Below are positions 6,673 through 12,575 of a stretch of DNA of 12,575 nt, one piece after another (the first letter of the stretch is position 1; every line of letters begins with the position of its first letter). The DNA comes from Desulfobacteraceae bacterium (GTDB taxonomy: Bacteria; Desulfobacterota; Desulfobacteria; Desulfobacterales; Desulfosarcinaceae), in assembly GCA_027025615.1 (NCBI GenBank), contig JALVQM010000323.1, positions 1-12,575 of the forward strand. The letters are read 5' to 3'. Under the pieces are notes generated by a model that saw only the letters and a program-made list of their open reading frames with translations, was not told the DNA's origin and searched no databases. The position numbers and the translations under genes were made by a program.

Positions 6673-6745
6673 GGGGAAAGCTTCTGAAAATCTTTCAAAA
6701 TTATTAAGGATTGATTCCGGATTTGTCAATAAACAGGTATCATTT

Positions 6746-7048
6746 TCAAAGCCCTGTTTTTTGATGAAGCTTGTCGGCGATGCGCTTGACCCTGTCGGAC
6801 TTGATCATTGAAGCGGCCTTGTCGGCAAAACGGGTTGCCTCACCGAATTTTCCGTCTTTCAGGTAGTTTTTGACTCGTTTTTCGATCCTGGATGTGGCCT
6901 TGTCGCTGGCGATGGAAATAGCCGGTGCAGAAATTTGTTTTTGAGTCCTGGCTCCACAGTCAGGGCACTGGGGATCAGGATCGGCAAGCTTGAGCAGGGC
7001 CTCGAAAGCCCGGCCGCATTCAGGACACTTGAAATCGTACAGGGGCAT
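6746..7048 (-). CDS. FmdB-family zinc-ribbon protein
   Basis: This is a 100-residue protein starting MPLYDFKCPECG, the hallmark of the FmdB/CxxC_CxxC regulatory-protein family. Four cysteines (Cys8, Cys11, Cys28, Cys31) form two CPxC knuckles expected to bind one zinc ion. The rest is a Lys-rich, probably helical tail (about 48-100), longer than the small tails of many relatives. The family was named from a proposed regulator of the formamidase/acetamidase genes in Methylophilus; for most members the role is unproven. The start is supported by GGGAGG 6 bases upstream of the ATG. It follows hisHF by 68 bases in the same direction, may be the last gene of that transcript, and ends before the strong hairpin at 6610-6643. 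No functional tie to histidine or corrin synthesis is evident. Confidence 0.88.
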   Translation of the reverse strand: MPLYDFKCPECGRAFEALLKLADPDPQCPDCGARTQKQISAPAISIASDKATSRIEKRVKNYLKDGKFGEATRFADKAASMIKSDRVKRIADKLHQKTGL

Positions 7049-7116
7049 ATTGGTCCTCCCTTGGGATTAGCAGGTGGTTGAAAACCTACTGCTTCCAGAG
7101 CGTTTACAACAGCCCG

Positions 7117-8688
7117 CTAAGGCCTTATTTCCACATGTTTTTCCGCCAACAATTGTTTTACCAGGCTGATGGGAACTTCCTGCCGGTGAAAAATGCCGGC
7201 TGCAAGGGCTGCCTCTGCAGCGGTCCGGGTAAAAACTTCATAAAAATGCTCGGGGCTTCCGGCTCCGCTGGAGGCAATCACCGGGATCGAAACAGCCTGC
7301 TTGACGGCGTTTATAAGTTCCAGGTCAAACCCCTGGTTTGTGCCGTCACGATCAATACAATTGAGCAGAATTTCTCCTGCACCAAGCTCCTGGCAGATTC
7401 CGGCCAGGGTTACAGCGTCCATTGGGCGACCCTGGCGACCCCCCTGGACGGTACACTGGTACCAGCAATAGCGCTGGCCTGAGGGTCCCGGGTAGTCGGT
7501 CTTTATTACGACATGGCCGGTATCCTCCGGCCGTTCGACATAAACCCGCCGTGGATCAATCGAAACCACCACGGCCTGGTTGCCGTAAACCCTGGCGATT
7601 TGTTCTATGGCGCTTGTGCCTGTTTTACGACCGCTTTCAAGGTATTGTTCAGCCACAAGGACTGCCTCGGAACCGATGGAGATTTTGTCTGCACCGGAGC
7701 GGAAATAGGCCGCGGCAACTTCAAGGGCTGACCAATGGCGACCCCTGGAATCTGTATAATCACGGATTCCCCCGCCGATGGTAAGGGGCACAAAGACGTT
7801 ACGTGAGGTTTGGCGCAAAACTTCCAGCATGGGCATGTCTTTAAGGGGGAAATCCCTGAAGCCGGTTATGTTGAGAAAAGTTATCTCATCTGCTCCCTGT
7901 CGGTAATAACGCCCGGCAAGCTCCACCGGCTTGCCAAGGTTGCGAACCTGGCCCTTTTCGCGGACGTCATACTGGTCGCCCTTGGTTACTACCAGGTCGC
8001 CCTGATCGTTGGTCCGCACATCGAGACAGGCAATGATACGTTTGGCCAGTACAGTGGGAGCTGCGGTTGCCTCCGGCAGCGAAGGGGCAGATGTCCGGAT
8101 GAAATTTTCCAGAACCCGCAATCCTGGCGGGCCGCTTTTTTCAGGGTGAAACTGGGTGGCTACCAGGTTGCCGCGTTGGACCGCACTAACAAAAGGGTAA
8201 CCGTAATCTGTTGTGGTCAGTATGTCCTGCGGATTATCGCAGGCCACATGAAAACTGTGGACGAAGTAGAACTTTTCGTCACCTTTCAAGCCGTTGAAAA
8301 GGCTGCTTTGCTTTTTGGCGGTAATCCCGTTCCAGCCAATGTGGGGCACGGCCAGGTCGGTTTTAAAGCGTACGATTTTACCCGGCAGAATTCCCAGGCC
8401 GGCTATCCCCGGAGCTTCCTCGCTTTGCTTGAACAGGGCCTGCAGCCCGAGGCAGATTCCAAGAAAGGGCCGATCCTGGGCAAGGTATTCAGTTAGAGGC
8501 TCCACAAGGTCCCGTGAATTCAGGGTTTCCATCATCTTTCCAAAGGAGCCTACCCCGGGAAAGACCAGCTTTTCAGCCTTGAGGATGTCTTGGGGCCTTT
8601 TTACCGTCCTTACACTTTCGCCAAGAGCCTCAAGGGCATTGATAACGCTGCGTACATTACCAGCGCCGTAATCGAGTAAAGTAATCAT
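7117..8688 (-). CDS. hisHF: bifunctional imidazole glycerol phosphate synthase (HisH-HisF fusion, HIS7-like)
   Basis: This single 523-residue chain catalyses both halves of the fifth step in histidine synthesis. A glutaminase releases ammonia, and a cyclase uses it with PRFAR to make imidazole glycerol phosphate and AICAR. The HisH part (1-200) has the class I amidotransferase triad Cys79 (GICLGL), His181 and Glu183 (HPEKSG). A short Ala/Pro/Ser linker (about 200-214) joins the (beta/alpha)8 HisF part (215-523), with catalytic Asp223 (IIACLDVR) and Asp378 (VVVSIDPRR), and ligand loops LTIGGGIRD at 302-310 and ASSGAG at 472-477. The HisF part carries extra segments, including KTDYPGPSGQRYCWYQCT at 396-413, that I recall from yeast HIS7 and plant enzymes rather than typical bacterial HisF. 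The ATG start fits the canonical HisH N-terminus (MITLLDYGAGN), but the ribosome site is weak (GGGG). No other his genes are in the window. Confidence 0.94.
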   Translation of the reverse strand: MITLLDYGAGNVRSVINALEALGESVRTVKRPQDILKAEKLVFPGVGSFGKMMETLNSRDLVEPLTEYLAQDRPFLGICLGLQALFKQSEEAPGIAGLGILPGKIVRFKTDLAVPHIGWNGITAKKQSSLFNGLKGDEKFYFVHSFHVACDNPQDILTTTDYGYPFVSAVQRGNLVATQFHPEKSGPPGLRVLENFIRTSAPSLPEATAAPTVLAKRIIACLDVRTNDQGDLVVTKGDQYDVREKGQVRNLGKPVELAGRYYRQGADEITFLNITGFRDFPLKDMPMLEVLRQTSRNVFVPLTIGGGIRDYTDSRGRHWSALEVAAAYFRSGADKISIGSEAVLVAEQYLESGRKTGTSAIEQIARVYGNQAVVVSIDPRRVYVERPEDTGHVVIKTDYPGPSGQRYCWYQCTVQGGRQGRPMDAVTLAGICQELGAGEILLNCIDRDGTNQGFDLELINAVKQAVSIPVIASSGAGSPEHFYEVFTRTAAEAALAAGIFHRQEVPISLVKQLLAEKHVEIRP

Positions 8689-8865
8689 GAAACAACCCCG
8701 TTTTATCAGGTAGTGCCTGGCCGACCTGGTAGCCGGAAAAGAAAAATCCTTATTATCGAATTAGAGCCTGATTGGCAACTTTGATAATCATAAGGTGCCG
8801 TAAAACAATTCTGGGTTTTTGCCTCCTGCACAGGCGGCTATGGGCCTGATTCAACTCAAAAAGGG
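8689..8865 (-). promoter_or_regulatory. 177-base gap between cbiH and hisHF with a possible promoter
   Basis: On the minus strand TTGCCA (8778-8773) and GATAAT (8757-8752) are separated by 15 bases, a suboptimal spacing for a sigma-70 promoter, and would give hisHF its own start of transcription. A hairpin-like GCCGCCT-GTGC-AGGAGGC lies near 8821-8838 but has no T tract, so it is not a clear terminator for the cbi genes. I see no riboswitch, T-box or his leader peptide in this gap. Confidence 0.3.
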
Positions 8866-9750
8866 TCATTTGAGGCTATACTTGGCAGCGTAACCCCGCG
8901 GGGTGATCAGCATGTCAGCCCAGGTCGAAGTTGATCTGTTTCCTATGAAAACAGTAGATTGCATGTCAACCATTGCTTGGGGCAGTTTGTCGACAGTTGT
9001 CAGCAAAACCTTCTGGCCGGGACGTCCGGCGGCGGTAACCACTCCGGCCGGGGTTTTCCCCGGCCGGTGACGCCCAATGATCCGACAGGCCCGTTCCAGC
9101 TGATCGTGGCGTTTGCGGCTTTTGGGATTATAAAGAACAATTACAAAGTCGGCGGCAGCGGCAGCTTCAAGGCGTTTTTCGATAATATGCCAGGGGGTCA
9201 ACAGGTCACTTAGACTGATGGCGGCAAAGTCGTGCATCAGTGGTGCTCCCAGCAGAGCGGCACCGGCGCTCAAGGCAGGAATCCCGGGCACGATCTCGAT
9301 GGAAAGCGTATTTTTTTCGGCCTTGAGTCCGGTTTGGTTCCGGCGGACAAGCTGTACTTCGAGGTCGCGCTGGCGGCAGATTTCCAGCACCAGGCCGGCC
9401 ATGGCGTAGATTCCAGGGTCACCGCTGCATACAAGGGCGCAACTTGTGCCCTGACAGGCAATTTCAATGGCCCTGGTGGTGCGCTCGACTTCTTTGCGCA
9501 TTCCGGTTGCCACTACCTGCTTACCGTTCAGCAGAGGACGGACAAGTTCAATATAGGTTGTATAGCCTACAACGGCCCGGGCACTTTCGATTACCTGGTG
9601 GGCCCTCAAAGACATAAGTTCAAGGCTGCCGGGACCCAGCCCTACTATGTAAAGGTTTTTCGAGCCACTGCTACAGTCACGCGGCTGGTTTTTTGCTTGG
9701 GCACTACCAGTCGGCCTTTTCCGGCTGCAAGGATTGCTGCTGCTTCGCAT
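8866..9750 (-). CDS. cbiH: cobalt-factor III / precorrin-3B C17-methyltransferase (CbiH/CobJ)
   Basis: This SAM-dependent methyltransferase of the tetrapyrrole (CbiF/CobM-like) fold methylates C17 and contracts the corrin ring. The core starts at KNLYIVGLGPG (31-41). It is followed by GYTTYIEL (62-69), SGDPGIYAMAGLV (109-121), EIVPGIPALSAGAALLGAPLMHDF (about 152-175, family signature), SDLLTPW at 181-187 and FVIVLYNPKS near 207-216. There is an extra basic stretch of about 15 residues (roughly 134-149) before EIVPG compared with the family as I remember it. The 5' end is odd. The only standard start codon in frame before the core is ATG 9750, with GGGAG 10 bases upstream, which adds about 30 non-conserved residues and overlaps cbiG by 106 bases in another frame. 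Alternatively the core is reached by a -1 frameshift from cbiG. It is the last clear cbi gene of the operon. Confidence 0.9.
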   Translation of the reverse strand: MRSSSNPCSRKRPTGSAQAKNQPRDCSSGSKNLYIVGLGPGSLELMSLRAHQVIESARAVVGYTTYIELVRPLLNGKQVVATGMRKEVERTTRAIEIACQGTSCALVCSGDPGIYAMAGLVLEICRQRDLEVQLVRRNQTGLKAEKNTLSIEIVPGIPALSAGAALLGAPLMHDFAAISLSDLLTPWHIIEKRLEAAAAADFVIVLYNPKSRKRHDQLERACRIIGRHRPGKTPAGVVTAAGRPGQKVLLTTVDKLPQAMVDMQSTVFIGNRSTSTWADMLITPRGYAAKYSLK

Positions 9751-10691
9751 ACGCTTTTTACTCCCACGTGTTTTTCGACAAGGTCAGACCCCCTGACCAG
9801 GTCTGCAACTGTTTCCAGTTCAGCATTGGAATAGAATATCAGTTTGACTCCAAGCAGGTCGGCAAGCTGGTGAATTGACTTTTCCGGACGCTTTATTTCA
9901 GAGGTGGCCAGGCATGATATGCTCTGCCTGGCCAGACTGTATTTATCCAGCACCTGGAAAAGTGTCCGGCGTAACTCATCGAGGCTGCTGTTTTTGCGGC
10001 AGCCCAGTCCGACAGCCAGGCTGGGCGGATGGAGTATAAGATGTTGCTTGCCGCCAGAGATCAATGTATCACTTACCACTACTGTCGGTTGGCGTCCTTC
10101 ATCCTGCCGGTTGAAAGAGTTGATTTTCTTAAAGCCCTTTACCTCGGGGCCGAGCCAGTTCTCCGGATCGTAGAGCAGGGGATCCAGTCCCTTGATCAGG
10201 GCCATGCTTACGTTTTTAATTGCCGCTGGATTTGCGATCTTCAAACCGCAGCCGGCTGCCAAGCTGTCGATCGCAGGAAGATCCAGGCAGTCGGTGGCTG
10301 TGGTGATGACCGCCTGGGCTCCCACTGCCATGGCCACCTTGCGTGCCAGGCGGTTGGCCCCACCCAGGTGGCCGGATACAAGGCTGATGGCCCATCGTCC
10401 GGTTTCGTCCATTACTACAACTGCCGGATCTTTGGCCTTGTGCTTCAACAGGCCTGCTATGTGGCGGACAACTATACCTGCAGCCATAATGAAAACATGG
10501 CCTGAAAAACGATTAAAATTGTTGTTTAAAGCAACCGCCAGCTTTCCAAAACGCTCGGCCTGTCCCTGATAATCGCTTGATTTTGAAACCAGAAGCCTGG
10601 CCCGGGGCAGGACACTTACAAGGCGGGCCCCCAGGTTTGCAGCCCCGTTGGTAAGGGCCCAGACAGCTGTTTCGGCTTCGGCCTTTTTCAT
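9645..10691 (-). CDS. cbiG: cobalt-precorrin-5A hydrolase (CbiG)
   Basis: This 348-residue protein opens the delta-lactone of cobalt-precorrin-5A and releases acetaldehyde, a step specific to the anaerobic (early cobalt) pathway. The N-terminal and middle domains contain HVFIMAAGIVVRHIAGLL (65-82), the signature VSGHLGGAN (105-113), then AVITTATDCLDLPAIDSLA (127-145). The C-terminal domain begins near LAVGLGCRKNSS (225-236) and ends with GRLVVPKQKTSRVTVAVAR, a typical CbiG end. Translation is coupled to cbiF: the ATG overlaps the cbiF stop in an ATGA (10688-10691), and AAGGAG lies 5 bases before it. The last 106 bases overlap the cbiH frame. Length and motifs look complete. Confidence 0.93.
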   Translation of the reverse strand: MKKAEAETAVWALTNGAANLGARLVSVLPRARLLVSKSSDYQGQAERFGKLAVALNNNFNRFSGHVFIMAAGIVVRHIAGLLKHKAKDPAVVVMDETGRWAISLVSGHLGGANRLARKVAMAVGAQAVITTATDCLDLPAIDSLAAGCGLKIANPAAIKNVSMALIKGLDPLLYDPENWLGPEVKGFKKINSFNRQDEGRQPTVVVSDTLISGGKQHLILHPPSLAVGLGCRKNSSLDELRRTLFQVLDKYSLARQSISCLATSEIKRPEKSIHQLADLLGVKLIFYSNAELETVADLVRGSDLVEKHVGVKSVCEAAAILAAGKGRLVVPKQKTSRVTVAVARKTFT

Positions 10692-11467
10692 TCAATCTCC
10701 TTGGCACAGGCCCGCTTGCGAAATCCATGGGAAAAGGATCTTGCGTAAAGGCGGGACTTTTTGTCTTCGATCCGGCCAAGGGCAGGGCTGACTACGATAA
10801 GGGCATGGCGGGTGATTCCGGCTTTGGTGATTTGATCCGCCAACCGGGCACAGGTTGTACGGATAATTCTTTCATCGGGCCAGCTGGCACGGTAAACCAC
10901 TGCGCAAGGGGCATCAGGCCCGTAGGATTGCTTTAGGATTTCGGCTACCTTGTCTTTCAAACCGGCGCTCAGGTAAATTGCCATGGAAGCCTTGTGGGCA
11001 GCCAGTTTTTCCAGGGCTTCGGCTTGCGGAACAGGAGTGCGGCCGGCTGCTCTGGTAAGGATCAGGCTCTGGCATAATTCCGGGATGGTGTACTCCAGGC
11101 CCAGGGCAGCGGCAGCGGCAAAGGCGGCGGTAACCCCGGGGATGATGGTGCAGGGAATATTTCTGGCTTCCAGGGCACGGATCTGTTCGGCAATGGCTCC
11201 ATAAAGGCTGGGATCACCTGTATGCAACCGCACTATCCTCCGGCCCTTGGCGTGGGCGTCAGCCATAAGATCCACAATTTGCTCCAGGGTAAGACCGGAA
11301 CTGTCAACAGTTCTGGCTCCGGGAGCCCAGGCAAGCAGTTGAGATGGTACCAGGGAACCGGCATAGACCACCAGTTGGGCCGCTTCAAGGGCTTTTTGCC
11401 CTTTGACGGTAATAAGCTCAGGATCTCCTGGACCTGCTCCGCAAAAAATTATCGGATTTTGGTTCAT
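10688..11467 (-). CDS. cbiF: cobalt-precorrin-4 / precorrin-4 C11-methyltransferase (CbiF/CobM)
   Basis: This 259-residue SAM-dependent methyltransferase methylates C11 of the contracted macrocycle. Motifs are the N-terminal IIFCGAGPGDPELITVKG (6-23), VVYAGSLV at 33-40, VRLHTGDPSLYGAIAEQ (79-95), the IIPGVTAAFAAAAALG stretch and a C-terminal ALIVVSPAL strand. Length matches the family (about 255-260). I chose ATG 11465-11467, since the family N-terminus follows directly and AAGG sits 7 bases upstream. The frame stays open 64 codons further, but that part overlaps the end of cbiET and looks non-coding. A short basic C-terminal tail (RKRACAKEIE) follows the core. It lies 58 bases after cbiET and overlaps cbiG by ATGA, so it belongs to the cbi operon. 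Confidence 0.93.
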   Translation of the reverse strand: MNQNPIIFCGAGPGDPELITVKGQKALEAAQLVVYAGSLVPSQLLAWAPGARTVDSSGLTLEQIVDLMADAHAKGRRIVRLHTGDPSLYGAIAEQIRALEARNIPCTIIPGVTAAFAAAAALGLEYTIPELCQSLILTRAAGRTPVPQAEALEKLAAHKASMAIYLSAGLKDKVAEILKQSYGPDAPCAVVYRASWPDERIIRTTCARLADQITKAGITRHALIVVSPALGRIEDKKSRLYARSFSHGFRKRACAKEIE

Positions 11468-11525
11468 CGTTTTGCCTTGGTTGTTTAAGGTTTGCGATGC
11501 TGTCTTTGTGCCTTTTGTTAAATAA

Positions 11526-12575
11526 TCATTTTCTTGTGGCCTGAATGATCCATACCGGGTTGACCGGTTCAAACCGCAGGTCGTCAGCCAGGGAAACTGC
11601 CCGGCTGACCTGTACCTGGATGGTATCCACCCGCCAGGAGTTATTGTTGAAAAATTCAAGGACTGTATTAAGGCTTGCCAGCAATACTGTATTTATCACA
11701 ACTATTTTGTCCTTACCAAGGTCGGCAGTAGCTGCAGCAAGTATCCTGGACAGCCTTTTTCCTCCGCCTCCGACAAATATACGATCCGGTTCAGGCAGTT
11801 TTTCCAGACCGGTCGGCAGATCTGCCTGCAAAGGTTCAACATTGGCTGCCTGCAGACGTTGACAATTGGATTTTAACTGCTCAAAGCGCCCGGAGTCTTT
11901 TTCAACGGCATATACCTTGCCGCCGGGGCCTACCAGGTGTCCAGCTTCGATTGCCACCGCACCGCTGCCGGCTCCCAGGTCCCAGACAACTGCACCGGGG
12001 AAAAGTTGTAAACGGGCAAGGGAGATGGCCCGGATCTCGGTCTTGGTAATCAGGCCCTGACTGTGGGAAAAACAATTGTCGGGCAGGCCGAAAAGGGCTT
12101 TGCTGTCCGGCCGCAGATCGTCATCCTGGAGCATCACCACCAGGTTTGGTTCTGCGAACTTCATCCCGGAGGCTTGCTCAAGTGTCATGCTGCGTACCTT
12201 TTCACCGGGACTTCCCAATTGTTCCAGGACCCATATTTTGAAATGCCTGTGACCGCTTTCAATTGCCTGGCCGGCAACCCAGGCAGGATCGTGCTCTGGA
12301 TCTGTAAAAACGGCCAGCTTGGTTTTGTTTTCCAGGTTGCGAAGAAGATCTGAAGATCCCCGCCGTCCATGACAACTGACAAAGGCGGTGTCGTGCCAAG
12401 GTATTTTCAGCCTGGCAAAGGCGGATGCCAGGGCACTGACATTGGGATGGATTTCGACATTTTCAGGTCCCAGAGCTTTTGCCAGGTAGGAGCCGATACC
12501 AAAAAAAAGCGGATCGCCTGAAGCCAGGACAACGATCTTTTTGCTTTCATGATGCTTGCGAATGAAAGCCGTCAA
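11526..12575 (-). CDS. cbiET: precorrin-6B C5,15-methyltransferase / decarboxylase (CbiE-CbiT fusion, CobL type), 5' end outside window
   Basis: This partial frame of about 349 codons is truncated at the right edge, and the TTG at the very end should not be taken as a start. The missing N-terminus would hold the first SAM-binding GxGPG loop of CbiE, roughly 60-70 residues. The visible CbiE part has VVLASGDPLFFGIGSYL (15-31), HPNVSALASAFARL (43-56) and AFVSCHGRRG. The CbiT part begins after GLITKTEIRAISLARLQL (174-191) with the Rossmann motif VVWDLGAGSGAVAIEAG (196-212), an acidic residue in VYAVEKD (221-227) and RIFVGGGGKRL. The fused enzyme methylates C5 and C15 and decarboxylates the C12 acetate side chain. 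Fusion of CbiE and CbiT, as in CobL, is common. It is the first visible gene of the leftward corrin operon, 58 bases before cbiF. Confidence 0.93.
   Translation of the reverse strand: MTAFIRKHHESKKIVVLASGDPLFFGIGSYLAKALGPENVEIHPNVSALASAFARLKIPWHDTAFVSCHGRRGSSDLLRNLENKTKLAVFTDPEHDPAWVAGQAIESGHRHFKIWVLEQLGSPGEKVRSMTLEQASGMKFAEPNLVVMLQDDDLRPDSKALFGLPDNCFSHSQGLITKTEIRAISLARLQLFPGAVVWDLGAGSGAVAIEAGHLVGPGGKVYAVEKDSGRFEQLKSNCQRLQAANVEPLQADLPTGLEKLPEPDRIFVGGGGKRLSRILAAATADLGKDKIVVINTVLLASLNTVLEFFNNNSWRVDTIQVQVSRAVSLADDLRFEPVNPVWIIQATRK

Noticed and set aside
7810..8496. 228-codon rightward open frame opposite hisHF
   Set aside because: It lies entirely within the clearly coding hisHF on the other strand, has no recognisable motif and no ribosome site.
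8689..8865. Possible cobalamin riboswitch or his leader
   Set aside because: No B12-box-like conserved segment, and no His-rich leader peptide with attenuator, could be seen in the gap.
9232..9834. 200-codon rightward frame opposite cbiH and cbiG
   Set aside because: It is antisense to two well-identified cbi genes and shows no domain.
11468..11659. N-terminal extension of the cbiF frame (64 codons)
   Set aside because: It overlaps the end of cbiET, and the family N-terminus starts exactly at the ATG at 11467.
1..12575. CRISPR arrays, insertion sequences, tRNA or phage genes
   Set aside because: No regularly spaced repeats, transposase or integrase motifs, terminal inverted repeats or cloverleaf-like segments were seen on either strand.

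Overview
The window looks like chromosomal DNA from an anaerobic bacterium, most likely Desulfobacterota (a sulfate reducer or syntroph). This is inferred from gene content only. The clues are a large multi-PAS hybrid histidine kinase, a DUF3786-type protein, a receiver/HisKA-style fragment of a kind I associate with that phylum, an FmdB zinc-ribbon protein, and an anaerobic-type (CbiG-containing) corrin pathway. Base composition is moderate and looks even throughout. I see no insertion sequence, phage gene, CRISPR array, tRNA or rRNA.

Left part (1-4398): the end of a sensor-type protein (3-203, +) runs toward a DUF3786-like gene (219-833, -). A divergent intergenic region follows, with a good sigma-70-type promoter at 919-947 and a short palindrome at 880-893. 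It leads into a two-gene unit of a PAS-PAS-PAS-HisKA-HATPase-REC hybrid kinase (1029-3389, +) and a HAD-like protein with degenerate motifs (3416-4243, +).

Middle part (4399-6745): a 44-residue acidic mini-protein with its own promoter-like sequence (4399-4533, +) faces an unrecognised 106-residue basic protein (4549-4869, -). Divergent from the latter is a pair made of a Yip1-like membrane protein with a TTG start (5030-5563, +) and a SAM-dependent O-methyltransferase-like protein (5595-6593, +). Two tandem hairpins (6610-6643 and 6651-6672) separate this pair from the leftward genes.

Right part (6746-12575), all on the minus strand and transcribed right to left: cbiET (5' end outside the window), cbiF/cobM, cbiG and cbiH/cobJ. 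These are consecutive steps of the corrin ring-contraction and methylation pathway. After a 177-base gap come a bifunctional hisHF (glutaminase plus cyclase in one chain, with eukaryotic HIS7-like insert sequences) and an FmdB-family zinc ribbon.

The most interesting points are the HIS7-like single-chain HisHF, the 106-base out-of-frame overlap of cbiG and cbiH, where the conserved cbiH core has no nearby start codon, and the small acidic gene. I do not see a clearly new multi-gene system.
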